NCBI GenBank assembly: GCA_018136815.1
Contig: CM030945.1
Coordinates: 966,605-1,030,604, forward strand
Source of the DNA: Isochrysis galbana
Taxonomy: Eukaryota > Haptophyta > Isochrysidales > Isochrysidaceae
DNA: 64,000 nt
Direction: 5' to 3'
The translations under genes and the position numbers were made by a program. This document shows, piece after piece, positions 51,401 through 56,293 of the stretch. Every line of letters begins with the position of its first letter. Within the stretch, counting starts at the first letter, position 1. The notes beneath the pieces were generated by a model that did no database searches, was not told the DNA's origin, and saw nothing but the letters and a program-made list of their open reading frames with translations.

Positions 51401-53786
51401 GTTGCTACCTGGTGTCTCGATCACGTTCGCCCGTGCAGGCATGCTCTCCATTCGAGGCCGGAGCCAAAGCTTTGATGAGAGAGCCGATGGATACGCGCGA
51501 AGCGAAGCATGCCTTGCTGTAGCCTTGCAACCCTCGCTCGCCTCTTTGGGCTCGTTCAATCTGCTCGGGGGATCCGTTCGTCAAGATGGGAGGGGCGCCA
51601 GCTTGACCGCACCCAACGGTCAGGCGCAACGCTTGTTATTCGTCTCTTCAATGGCTCAAGCCGTCGTCGAGCCGAGTGAATTGAGGCTTGCCGAGGCACA
51701 AGCAAATGGAACAACGTTGGGAGATCCGATTGAAGTTCGGTCCTTTGCGTCGGCCGTGTTGCGGTTTCGCGGCGTCGATGATGCCTTGGTGATCGGGAGC
51801 ATTAAGGCCAATATTGGCCATGCCGAGCCGGCAGCGGGATTAACAGGTTTGGCGAAGTTGGCGTTTGGGCTGTCGATGGCGGTGTGCACTCCAAATGCGC
51901 AATTGCGTGTCCTCAGCTCACATGTGCGGTCCTCTTTAGGAGATGCGCTTTGTGCGTTCCCAATACACGAGGGGCGTGGAGAGATCGAGTCGACAGTTGT
52001 CTCAGGTGCCGTGAACTCTTTCGGCTATAGTGGCACCATTGTGCAACTCCTCTGCTCGACGCGATCGCATCAGAGCCAAAGCGTATGGCAGACTTCTTGG
52101 GGCAAAATGTCTTACGAACGTCGCCGCTTTTCGTTGTACCCGTGCCGTCGACAGCGGCGCATATCCGCCCTAGATACGCCATCGACCGCCAGCTTCTCTC
52201 CCAACCCAAATGTTGCCTTAAAGCCTTTTCAAGCGTCTCGCTCTTCAACTATTTCGAGCGAGCTTCGGACCTTCGTGCAGGACAACTTTGTGGCATTGGC
52301 CAGAAGGGGCGCTCAGCCCGTGAAGACATCTGAGACCGCCCACCCCGAAAGCGAATCCATTTGCATCAGCCCCACGGAAACAAGGAAAAACGGGGTCGTC
52401 GCAATCGCAACCGACCCCGGCTATGAAGGCTTCAGGCATGAGATCTCGACGATCCTCACCCCCGAGTTGCCTGCTAGTCGTCCAGAGTTGGTGGAGCAAA
52501 TGATTGTCGAAGAGCTAGCTATGCTCCTTGACGGTGAACAGATTGGACTTGACACAGAACTGACGTCTATTGGCATCGACTCTCTCGCGGCCGCTGAGCT
52601 CATGAGCAGATGCGCTGCGAGTACGGGCGTCACGCTCAGCTTGAGCAAGCTAGAGGCCCACGAGACGCCTCGCGCACTTGCTGCTTACATCATTTCGACC
52701 ATGGATAGTATCCCCGACGTTTCCGGCTACGCCGCAGGAGATGAGTGCACAAATCCGCTACTACGGCTTCCAACGTGGGACATGCTTGATGCCTTGTCAG
52801 TTGTGACGCCCATACGTTCGGATCGCATTGATCCGAAGCGGGACACAGTCTTCTACTTTGCAGGTGTGCCGGGTGTGTGCGGCGTCGAGTTCCCAGAGGT
52901 GTGTGGAGCCCTGCCCTTCAACATCGTCGGTTTAAATTGCATGCAGCTCATCATGCGGCTCGGTCTCTCTGCTACGATGGATCATTTGGCATCGCACCTT
53001 GCGACCACAATAAATGCCTTGCAAGCTACTGGGCCACTTCGGCTGATGGGTTTCTCCTGGGGTGCCTGTGTGGTCGTCGCCACCGCTCAGATCCTCGAGG
53101 ATCAGGGGCGTGAAGTCGCGAAGCTCGTAATAGTCGAGCCCTTCCAGCGCGTTATTATCGATCTACGCCTCGTGCCGCTCTTGGCTCAACTCTGGATTCG
53201 AGCCCTTGTGCCCGTCCCGCCTCTTATTTCGAAGATGCACGCCTTCATCGAAGGTCAGGGTGCCGATGTGCCGCCTTTGACCTCCCTAAACGACGCGTGG
53301 ATGGGAGCGTTGGCCTGCCACGCCACCCTCAAGCAGCAGGATTCGACGCTTCGGTGCGAAACTCTATGTGTCGTGTCTACCTTCCGCGCGGCGGCCTCGA
53401 ATTACGAGCTCGCTGAGAACTGCTTGCAGGTCCTTTGGCCTCCTCCGGACCAGCCCTTGCCTTGGTACGAGAAGCTGCGGAAATGGGTTGTCCTATCACT
53501 TGTGGCGCCCGGAACCCCAGTTACGCGGCAATGCCAGCGATGTACCGAAGTGATTGCCCCCGGGGACCATTTCTTCATGCTAGACCCGAGCAAGGCCCGT
53601 CCTGCTCTCGCGAAGATAGCGGAATTTTTCGAGAATGAGCCATCGAGGTCGAACAATCGCGACGGAAAGACTGAGGATCCTGCCGTCAAGGTCATCTCCA
53701 CGTCCGACCCAAAAAGGCGTTATAACCCGGTGTTCACTTGTCTCAGCCGCGTCACCAAGGGCAATAACTCAATTTTTCGAGACTAA
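36813..53786 (+). CDS. giant AT-less modular type I polyketide synthase with fatty acyl-AMP ligase loading and terminal thioesterase
   Basis: One ATG-started frame of 5,657 codons without an intron. Domain order by motifs: FAAL (1-690); ACP (Ser833); KS1 (Cys1063, His1197, His1237), DH1 (His1387), ER1, KR1, ACP (Ser2448); KS2 (Cys2674, His2803), ACP (Ser2983); KS3 (Cys3232, His3363), DH2 (His3556), ER2, KR2, ACP (Ser4602); KS4 (Cys4833, Gln4963 in place of His, His5003), ACP (Ser5257); TE (Ser5415 in GFSWG, His5586). No acyltransferase motif (GHSxG) follows any KS, so extender units must come from a separate enzyme, as in trans-AT systems. The predicted role is to activate a fatty acid as acyl-AMP, load it, extend it two or three times and release it. 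Localisation is unclear; no signal peptide is seen. ER1-KR1 and ER2-KR2 look identical in DNA. Genes around it have introns, so its single exon stands out. No partner gene is in the window. Confidence 0.97.
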   Translation: MTVDQLLAGHSLVAAFERRATQLGSRRVYTWLKADGSEEASLSYEQLRARAAAVCVALRRTWSVPEGGRVMLVYPPGLELLIAFFGCQYARIIAVPYYPPIIPTSPMPSASAWRVLAEGIAKVERIVASCLPKLLLSSTSYLRLKWLSSRLFLAGSDGPRPHWPGEWQWKSTDDLPARLSRSDREWFEGLISQHALRDGSTDLTDDVCFLQYTSGSTGQPKGVMVGTANLMANIRAIRASIGASHAMERLDGGVDGRRLCVTSWLPQYHDMGLIGACLVPVMSGWCADLLAPQTFLQRPSAWLEAISRRACTHNCCSTSPNFGYALCVRRVDDAKLTSLSLHHWLIAMNGAEPIRVDTLRAFVAKFRGVGFDPCAFSCVFGLAENCLLVCGRAETPHILSVSRDRLGIGDRAVPCSEVAADDDQVVSCAVAPGDHPSPQAHRLEVAGCYLLPSGGPVAQVVRIIDPSTSTPLEPGTIGEIWVAGDSVARGYWELPEVSERTFRAKIASPYGDGGSTMGVSAVAFWPDAQQRGSRTVPDEVLEPSADMMRGSTATFAPHLRTGDLGFIWQQRLYVVGRSKDVLTMRGRTLHASDVEACAEKGSSMLRPGCCAAVALNIAGGSSEESLVLVAELRLHAPSDEEELKRVCIAVAEAVREGEGVRPDGILLLRARTILKTTSGKLRRRDCREAYLQLCGQLEDEARSGGAVEGGAQLGGDTEVPGATATLIPADAVLYHWRRGVKGTGTHQDERPLHSESDAAPLGPKGSCVQKVGGGTAEEQPAVKAGIGDAYGGGPVEADMDVHHMLALLQKAAGEVNGAPIGIDAPLMEAGLDSAALGEFQGIVTERLGMEEHFSESMLFDHPTLRQLARAIASTGTGHATALEVDSRDTPDRLAYHSASVALLSANGYFPAGVDARGLSKFCDCSTDAVSTVPLVRWPIELDRGIVAQRAKHGAFLRDAELFDNLAFAISQAEAEAMDPQQRLLLERGYEALRAAGSSRESLVGSDIGVFIGIAAADWTDVVRASHLASSVYAATGSSHSIASGRISFVLGIQGPCVSYDTACSAALVATHAAWRAQQLEECTSSLVGGVSMMLLPHVSMTFAMAGMLSPRGRCHTFDSRADGYARGEACCALTLASGAGWPPFCRAEVRQCRVRQDGRSASLTAPNGQAQRDLLTAVYAVQLGSESTMVLDGIEAHGTGTQLGDPVEVRALAAAVLRSQPPQTQFLASSLKANAGHAEPAAGLAGLIALELSLFAESQRPNAQLRVLSSHIREGMRGTACYLPVQSSHLRSHRTPTPSERTPPGKPSGFLGGVSSFGYSGTISHASIQCHRDVQRVQLTKVEYVRRRFPWRESTHPLAQIRPHITEGSCIFHSPARGALFALVSDHIVHGQVIFPAAGYLEMARECCARVLGAPWVQLRRVYFLQPLVLDGSLQDAVISCSFDENTSRFYVSNSSLPQLSNAPDGGSGVSTHCTGDASGASSHVYLFEVPTVREACDITVEPEKLYSSLYSIGLEYGRSYRRLQVAWVTAAGQSLARLAPGRRMDADGTQVHPADLDAALQLASLLSPRLPTTLQLPFTVASALMRRASNNLHSQAVRQGVASAGIWICGMDAGGKEGLGVVLQSFESRSVSAGTRALARQATKRPDMYSTEWRPINVPVADERLLAQGAVMSTPSGNTGPCSQAKSLLPQGRPPCTILINGEDRAALQALASAEAALCCLRAQRSSKDAFLRMITNASLPFARTSSQPRHAGVFGLARSARSEMPTASITHLDVSEYSRAGAVAHSLALSIAPEPEVLCSQHTLLVARLVTARASTYGPVTLHFDARGAVANLRVVSQAPRTAGLQEGEVALGVRAVGLNFRDVLNVLGAYPGDPGPPGSDCAANVAELGGRDVRLRSGDSVLGHGVAALASEARTDARLVALFRHPLTFEQASTLPTTWSTVHMALLAAGPRSNEDVLLQAGAGGVGLAAAEYAHWLCARVAVSVGRPYKHFYVRSMGLSPRTLSSRDGSAFAFGGSVLLCARRVCFVLNSLSGDFIAGSLAVLGENGFFGEIGKRAVWSAERMPVASPSITYRALALDAAMEQCPCWMSGVLQTLSARATRDVAHGLPFLCFELDRSVHAAFRCLQSGRNTGKVVVRIPSTAVVSAQCTHLLTGGTGGLGLLTGIWLGENGAVKVLLSSRSGQLAKMEASRLTGLRTCGYCVLQCDTSDTSDMRRAFGCAAADAGSRIRGLWHAAGVLSDGLLSTQTARTLRCVYAPKAYGSWTLQQASAPAVLDAFVTFSSVAALLGGAGQSNYAAANCCLDSLCCHRVVRGQAGSSVQWGPWADVGMAAGGAIHVRMQAGGIGLLSPAEGVHAWRSCLRPSGLAVCALVAVDWARFFGLATHRLPLLASIAPEQSITSKSMSVLSEPKQSGVTIADVLEAMRRTSGVRIEADAPLMECGLDSLGVVELGNELQRLAGRSLPSTLIFDFPTARLLASHLDAKPDLAHYEVRTASGSPSLEHVIFIGLEASLPGSAVSVDAVQRVLACGADLVTEVPVNRWPLAPHHRRGDVIAQRVRHGAFLFDVENFDHSGFGISPGEVSSMDPQQRLLLERGYGALHAAGLRRSELVGSLTGVFVAIAAADWTAKLRSSPAAQSVFAATGSSHSIASGRISFVLGLQGPCASFDTACSATLVASHSALRSLQLCECHAAVLSGVSLMLLPTVSWTFGRAGMLSTNGRCFTFDGRADGYARGEACCAFALRPGSYQSSGQAGIAGSCVRQDGKSASLTAPNGQAQQAMLRAAHEDAANGIPPIFESHGTGTALGDPIEARSLSSVLSDARIARLVGGMKANVGHSEPAAGGSGLLSLLALCRGENAPNAQLRLLNGHVATAIDRNFALPSQLTSHRATLSGVSSFGYSGTIAHTVLSAVARSIVGAGDGERWRTMSVFSRRKISPRIASSSTTLAGLGVHDILDSLQKTLGVGVDADVPLMDAGLDSLGAVELGNQLQQRVGDKLQLPTTLVFDYPTARQLSQFFEVALMSSDAHAMSETWEPVAPKLDDRPSTPSEAPCLGHLIPALASGWSALLPGGATSCHDLRNLIASGANLVGVVPADRWHSPCAQSESDVDGPLHRTRHGGFLADITLFDNVFFGLAPAEAAAMDPQQRLLLERSYDALNAANFCKATLLDSLTGVFIGIAATDWAEVLRTTPLGGTVYAATGSSHSVASGRVSFALGLQGPCISYDTACSAALVASHAAMRAVQRSECVSALIAGVSVMLLPGVSTTFATAGMLSHVGRCHTFDARADGYVRAEACCTGALRSREEIALDCALLMGGSVRQDGKSASLTAPNGQAQQALIQAALIDAQTLPDDLCAIEAHGTGTALGDPVEIRSLVASIIGCGGVPELPLVGSIKANAGHAEPAAGASALVCLAYSLRMGEAGPNAQLRVLNPHIASAHRMSAAALAVQIAPLAPPCTSHWDNLTGGVSSFGYSGTLAHQLLCLNSSQMRVQRPSVSSPDMDGRRLRHKLRHFPCHDLAHPFLSRRHAFPKSTESYTFETPVGGALFALVGDHVILGHVVFPASAYLETAHAARVFVTGELQSGLAKVSFRAPLRLCNQDTSWLCCTIAATNLAFTIESMDGDQKAARTMHCAGSLSRPSCRREPRVVSLRQSCSASFDMATLYATLHAAGLQYGNDYRALQMALRLADSTAAIGYTRRRKRWQGTEVHPADLDASFQLTALPTASTRLRLPFALHHCFYSQAHGPLWLVARCGPDGSSQIVLESRRLNLLVTVDGFQTRELYTEAKRGSRHAAMYFTRWMQVEFPLDHQDGALGKMLVVSASGGLEVRESSEGRLPPIGVHVAIDSGVTHPHISPLPSLTVAQRSVCSYTSSTLPRLVFLSAGAYAVTPMSANCPVRGGVLGFVRSARSESLDNNLATCDLHSRGWADMTSRLSWAAAFFPSAEPESAIRDGARVVPRLCTAPLSTIGPVSLHFDARGAVANLRVVSQAPRTAGLQEGEVALGVRAVGLNFRDVLNVLGAYPGDPGPPGSDCAANVAELGGRDVRLRSGDSVLGHGVAALASEARTDARLVALFRHPLTFEQASTLPTTWSTVHMALLAAGPRSNEDVLLQAGAGGVGLAAAEYAHWLCARVAVSVGRPYKHFYVRSMGLSPRTLSSRDGSAFAFGGSVLLCARRVCFVLNSLSGDFIAGSLAVLGENGFFGEIGKRAVWSAERMPVASPSITYRALALDAAMEQCPCWMSGVLQTLSARATRDVAHGLPFLCFELDRSVHAAFRCLQSGRNTGKVVVRIPSTAVVSAQCTHLLTGGTGGLGLLTGIWLGENGAVKVLLSSRSGQLAKMEASRLTGLRTCGYCVLQCDTSDTSDMRRAFGCAAADAGSRIRGLWHAAGVLSDGLLSTQTARTLRCVYAPKAYGSWTLQQASAPAVLDAFVTFSSVAALLGGAGQSNYAAANCCLDSLCCHRVVRGQAGSSVQWGPWADVGMAAGGAIHVRMQAGGIGLLSPAEGVHAWRSCLRPSGLAVCALVAVDWARFFDAFPRADIQPFLDGMRQQNHTMKHLPSAPRHSQVNGISLPEIMSTLRHTIGPHVDEDSPLMDAGLDSLGAVELGNQLQQKSGLSSLPTTLVLDFPTGRQLAAYFEATASGGATQGETAEIFVQGLSEAGVRASECHAHGWSADLPAGCSTLLMIESLVRQGADAVASIPNGRWEVDSTLRESVAASHGGFLARLECFDNTAFGVSGVEAAVMDPQQRLLLEHGYAALHAAGSSRSVLLGQNIGVFVGIAAADWAEVLRASQSARSVYAATGASHSIASGRLSYFLGIHGPCASYDTACSSALVAGHAAITCVHQGVSDGALLAGVSVMLLPGVSITFARAGMLSIRGRSQSFDERADGYARSEACLAVALQPSLASLGSFNLLGGSVRQDGRGASLTAPNGQAQRLLFVSSMAQAVVEPSELRLAEAQANGTTLGDPIEVRSFASAVLRFRGVDDALVIGSIKANIGHAEPAAGLTGLAKLAFGLSMAVCTPNAQLRVLSSHVRSSLGDALCAFPIHEGRGEIESTVVSGAVNSFGYSGTIVQLLCSTRSHQSQSVWQTSWGKMSYERRRFSLYPCRRQRRISALDTPSTASFSPNPNVALKPFQASRSSTISSELRTFVQDNFVALARRGAQPVKTSETAHPESESICISPTETRKNGVVAIATDPGYEGFRHEISTILTPELPASRPELVEQMIVEELAMLLDGEQIGLDTELTSIGIDSLAAAELMSRCAASTGVTLSLSKLEAHETPRALAAYIISTMDSIPDVSGYAAGDECTNPLLRLPTWDMLDALSVVTPIRSDRIDPKRDTVFYFAGVPGVCGVEFPEVCGALPFNIVGLNCMQLIMRLGLSATMDHLASHLATTINALQATGPLRLMGFSWGACVVVATAQILEDQGREVAKLVIVEPFQRVIIDLRLVPLLAQLWIRALVPVPPLISKMHAFIEGQGADVPPLTSLNDAWMGALACHATLKQQDSTLRCETLCVVSTFRAAASNYELAENCLQVLWPPPDQPLPWYEKLRKWVVLSLVAPGTPVTRQCQRCTEVIAPGDHFFMLDPSKARPALAKIAEFFENEPSRSNNRDGKTEDPAVKVISTSDPKRRYNPVFTCLSRVTKGNNSIFRD
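39480..44290 (+). other. PKS module 1: KS-DH-ER-KR-ACP (fully reducing)
   Basis: KS1 has DPQQRLLLE, DTACSAALVA (Cys1063), EAHGTGTQLGDP (His1197) and KANAGHAEP (His1237). DH1 has HIVHGQVIFP (HxxxGxxxxP, residue 1387) and DLDAALQ (Asp1558). A structural KR half (GLARSARSE) precedes ER1, whose NADPH loop is QAGAGGVGLAA (residue 1963). KR1 has TGGTGGLG (residue 2157) and GQSNYAAAN (Tyr2299). The ACP site is GLDSLG (Ser2448). All catalytic residues I looked for are present. Confidence 0.9.
42283..43960 (+). repeat. 1,678-bp duplicated ER-KR segment (copy 1, in PKS module 1)
   Basis: It matches 48739-50416 base for base wherever compared, at a constant offset of 6,456 bp (2,152 codons, in frame). 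Similarity drops sharply at both edges (GCTGCACTTC against TTTGCACTTC; CTTCTTTGG against CTTCTTCGA). Confidence 0.95.
44321..45890 (+). other. PKS module 2: KS-ACP (non-reducing)
   Basis: KS2 has DTACSATLVA (Cys2674), ESHGTGTALGDP (His2803) and KANVGHSEP. It is followed after about 50 residues by an ACP (MDAGLDSLGAVELGNQL, Ser2983) with no DH, ER or KR between. A beta-keto group should remain after this step. Confidence 0.9.
45980..50740 (+). other. PKS module 3: KS-DH-ER-KR-ACP (fully reducing)
   Basis: KS3 has DTACSAALVA (Cys3232), EAHGTGTALGDP (His3363) and KANAGHAEP. DH2 has HVILGHVVFP (residue 3556) and DLDASFQ. The ER2-KR2 segment is a copy of ER1-KR1. The ACP site is GLDSLG (Ser4602). 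Confidence 0.9.
48739..50416 (+). repeat. 1,678-bp duplicated ER-KR segment (copy 2, in PKS module 3)
   Basis: Second copy of 42283-43960. The DH domains and ACPs on either side of the two copies are clearly diverged, so only this internal segment was homogenised. Confidence 0.95.
50810..53786 (+). other. PKS module 4: KS (HGTGT-defective)-ACP-TE
   Basis: KS4 keeps DTACSSALVA (Cys4833) and KANIGHAEP (His5003), but the HGTGT motif reads EAQANGTTLGDP (Gln4963). The late conserved H in the SFGYSGTIxH motif is also changed (TIVQLL). A linker of about 180 residues leads to an ACP of a different subtype (IGIDSLAAAELM, Ser5257), then a thioesterase with GFSWG (Ser5415) and GDHFFML (His5586). Confidence 0.88.
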
Positions 53787-54170
53787 GCCGTCAAGGAGGC
53801 TGCTGCCGCTCTGGTCATATCCACGCCCAACCCAGAAAGTTCAACCCAGTGTTCGCTCGTCTCAACTGCGTCACCAGGGACAAGAATTCGTCTCATTGAA
53901 CATGACTGTTCAGCTCCGCGCAAGGATCATGCCTACGTTGCTCCTTGGCGGTTCTACTACACAACATAAAGAACGCGCGATCCCACCCCCACCATCACTC
54001 ATCAACCTCTTTGTTGGCATGGCGTTTCAAAATTACCGACTTTTACAGAATCCACTAAAACGGAGCCACCAATTCGGAAGAATCACTGCTGATACGAATA
54101 ATAGAATGATTTGCAAAACTGCGTAGAGCTAGGGGAGTCAAACACTATTTCAACTTCTAAGAGTGTAAAA
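53787..54170. other. 3' flank of the PKS gene
   Basis: No gene recognised. The repeated word TCACCANGGNCAANAANTC (53754-53772 and 53870-53888) suggests a small local duplication across the stop codon. Confidence 0.45.
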
Positions 54171-54175
54171 ATGAA

Positions 54176-54320
54176 CAACCTACTTTTATAAGTAGGGGTC
54201 AATGGGGGCCTCGCGCACCCCTCCCTCCATAGCAGAGCCACCCCCTGGCGGTGGGCCTGCACAACCATCCTCAACCCCTGCCTTTTGCAACTAACTTTAT
54301 AGTTGGTCGCAATGGAGCGC
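54176..54320 (+). repeat. two hairpin-headed repeat starts (copies 5 and 6)
   Basis: CCTACTT/AAGTAGG with a TTAT loop (54179-54196) is followed by GGTCAATGGGGG. CAACTA/TAGTTG (54288-54305) is followed by GTCGCAATGGAGCGCGCC. Both are the family headed at 12397, with different stem sequences. Confidence 0.8.
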
Positions 54321-54691
54321 GCCGCCGCTCCCCACCTCTCCATCGGGCCCCCCGCCACCGCGGGTGCCCCCCCTTTACCCATGGAACTGTCGCTGGCGAA
54401 GCGACCGCGTCCGCCCGCAGAGGCAGAGCAGGTGAGCGCGACCCCAGTCGCGCCGCACGGCCCGTGGCCCCGGCCACACCAGCCAAAGCAGCCATGCTGG
54501 CCCACCTCATGGTGGGCCACAGGTTGTGGAGAACAGAGAGCCAGCACCAAACACGAAGCGACACCCATCCGCAAGGCATGCCTTATGGCAGAGGCCACTC
54601 CCACCCTGGGGACGGCCGCGCTGCCCTGGCAGCGCGGCCCGAGACCGGGTGGCCCTTATGGGCACAACTCTAACAACAATCCCCAAACGTA

Positions 54692-55545
54692 TCAAGACAC
54701 AGGGGCCGTGATGGATGGGACTTTATCTTTGATGGTTGGAAACAAAAGCTCAAGGGTGGCCTTGACGGCGTCCTCGTAATCTTTCTGGTTCAGTGTTACA
54801 TTGTTGACATTTTCTAACCAGAACTTAGCCTTCCTCTCCATCGATTCGTCGGGGTTGTGTATATATGTTCGCGAGAGTATACCCCATGCGCAGCTTATCA
54901 CGGGGTCTGCGGCAGTCTTGAACACTTCCTTCTTCAGAGAATCGATAGTGGCGGTCCAGGCGGTCGGGCCAGGGCGTAATCCACGAAGCAAACGGCGGCC
55001 GCCTCGCCAAATCCCTAGCGGCGGCTGCGACCGAGGACAATGAGGCGGCGGAGGTAGGCGCGGTGGGCCTCGGGGACCTCCGCCTCACCTTCGCAGAGAA
55101 AGCGCATGAATGGCTGGCAGTAGTACGGCGAATGCGCACCATCGCCAGTGCCATAGCGCCAGTTGTCTGGGTGGTCGGGGCGACCTGTGTCGGTGTCCGG
55201 TGGCGCAGGGCGGAATGCACAATAGGCACATCCCGTGGCATTCGTCCACACCCCGCCTTCTGACGTGGGGCGTTGTGTGCGGGGGGTAGTTAGAGTGGCG
55301 TCGGTGGGGCGAGCCCTCGCGAAGGATGCTGCCAGGCCTGCGTGTCCGCAAAAGCGTGACATGGGATCGAAGTCCACTTTGGCGTTACGCCACGAGTCTT
55401 GGTCCCACTTAGCACCCTCAGGGTGGCCGAGGCCATCGGCGGGAGGGGCGCAACGGCGACTCTTCTGTGGCGGGGAGGCGTCGAGTGGGGGCAATCCGTT
55501 TCCAGTTTCCAGAGGAAGCGGGTGGTGGCTCCTTGGTGTGATCAA
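54692..55545 (-). pseudogene. degenerate gag-like mobile-element gene
   Basis: The frame 55545-55015 contains DPMSRFCGHAGLAASF, TSEGGVWTNATGCAYCAFRP and YCQPFMRFLCEGEAEVPEAH. The TSEGGV part matches 33955-34150 closely. After a frame break, a coherent frame continues at 54991-54692 (TIDSLKKEVFKTAADPVI...ERKAKFWLENV). Paired Cys residues suggest zinc binding. It has no enzyme motif. A transposon structural protein is the most likely origin. Confidence 0.55.
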
Positions 55546-55699
55546 CGCGAGTTGTTTTGCGATCCGAGCCCCGTCGATCGTTGGAGCTTCCGGCCGAGGG
55601 CTTAGGTTTCTCAGATTTGCTGGCAGAGGGTTGGGACGCTCCGAGAGGATCTGGGCAGGAGTGTTGTCAGCTCAACCCCTGCCAGTGGGCAGGGGCTGA

Positions 55700-55800
55700 G
55701 GTTGAGTGTGCAGGCCCACCCACCACCCAGGGGGTGTCTGCGATGGAGGCAGGGGGGAACAGGGCCCCCATGACCCTATCAGTTTTACTGATAGTTGGCA
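55700..55800 (-). repeat. hairpin-headed dispersed repeat (copy 7)
   Basis: The stem CTATCAGT/ACTGATAG with a TTT loop (55776-55794), followed on the minus strand by GGGTCATGGGGGCCC. Same family as 12397. Confidence 0.8.
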
Positions 55801-56167
55801 AGGAGCCTACTATCAGTGCGAGGCGTGCACCCCTCCCAAGCCGAATGGAGGGGGGGAAGATGGTACCACATGGAGGCAAACAACCTCCCTAGTCCGTAGG
55901 TCTAGGTAGTGCACGAGGCACGAGGGGAGTAGGAGTAGCCGTGAGGTGGGAGAGGCGGGGCGGACGAAGTGTGTGTGCTTGAATACGGAGAGAGACCCAA
56001 GGCTGCGTGGGTGGCGAGACGCATTTCTAAGATTGGCGCAATTGATGCTTGAAAAGGCTCTCCTTCCTCTTGCGTCATAGGAAGGCAGTTGACGCTACAA
56101 CCTTTATCATTCGCAAGTCGCCCCTCCATGTAAAAGAGCTATGACCTACGTCATGGGAACCTAAGCG

Positions 56168-56227
56168 ATCTCCGGGCAACACAGCCATATGCGGTTGCAA
56201 GACATGGTTTCCTGCACCACCCATCAT
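56168..56227 (-). promoter_or_regulatory. SECIS element of the SelH gene
   Basis: On the minus strand, 67 nt past the stop codon: ATGAT, an 11-nt helix strand GGGTGGTGCAG, G, AAA, an apical region, then the partner strand CTGTGTTGCCC and GGAGAT. The 11-bp helix pairs fully when G-U is allowed. UGAU and GGAG flank it as the non-Watson-Crick quartet, and AA lies 13 nt after ATGA, the spacing expected for eukaryotic SECIS elements. It would direct Sec insertion at the in-frame TGA at 56664. Confidence 0.85.
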
Positions 56228-56293
56228 GATACATCAGGTTGACCACACGAAGCTTGGTCTGAGAAGGGAATGCGTGCAAGACATTCATATGAT

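Noticed and set aside
36813-53786. Splitting the PKS into several genes
   Set aside because: One frame with no stop and correctly ordered modules ending in a TE; no internal promoter or splice evidence needed.
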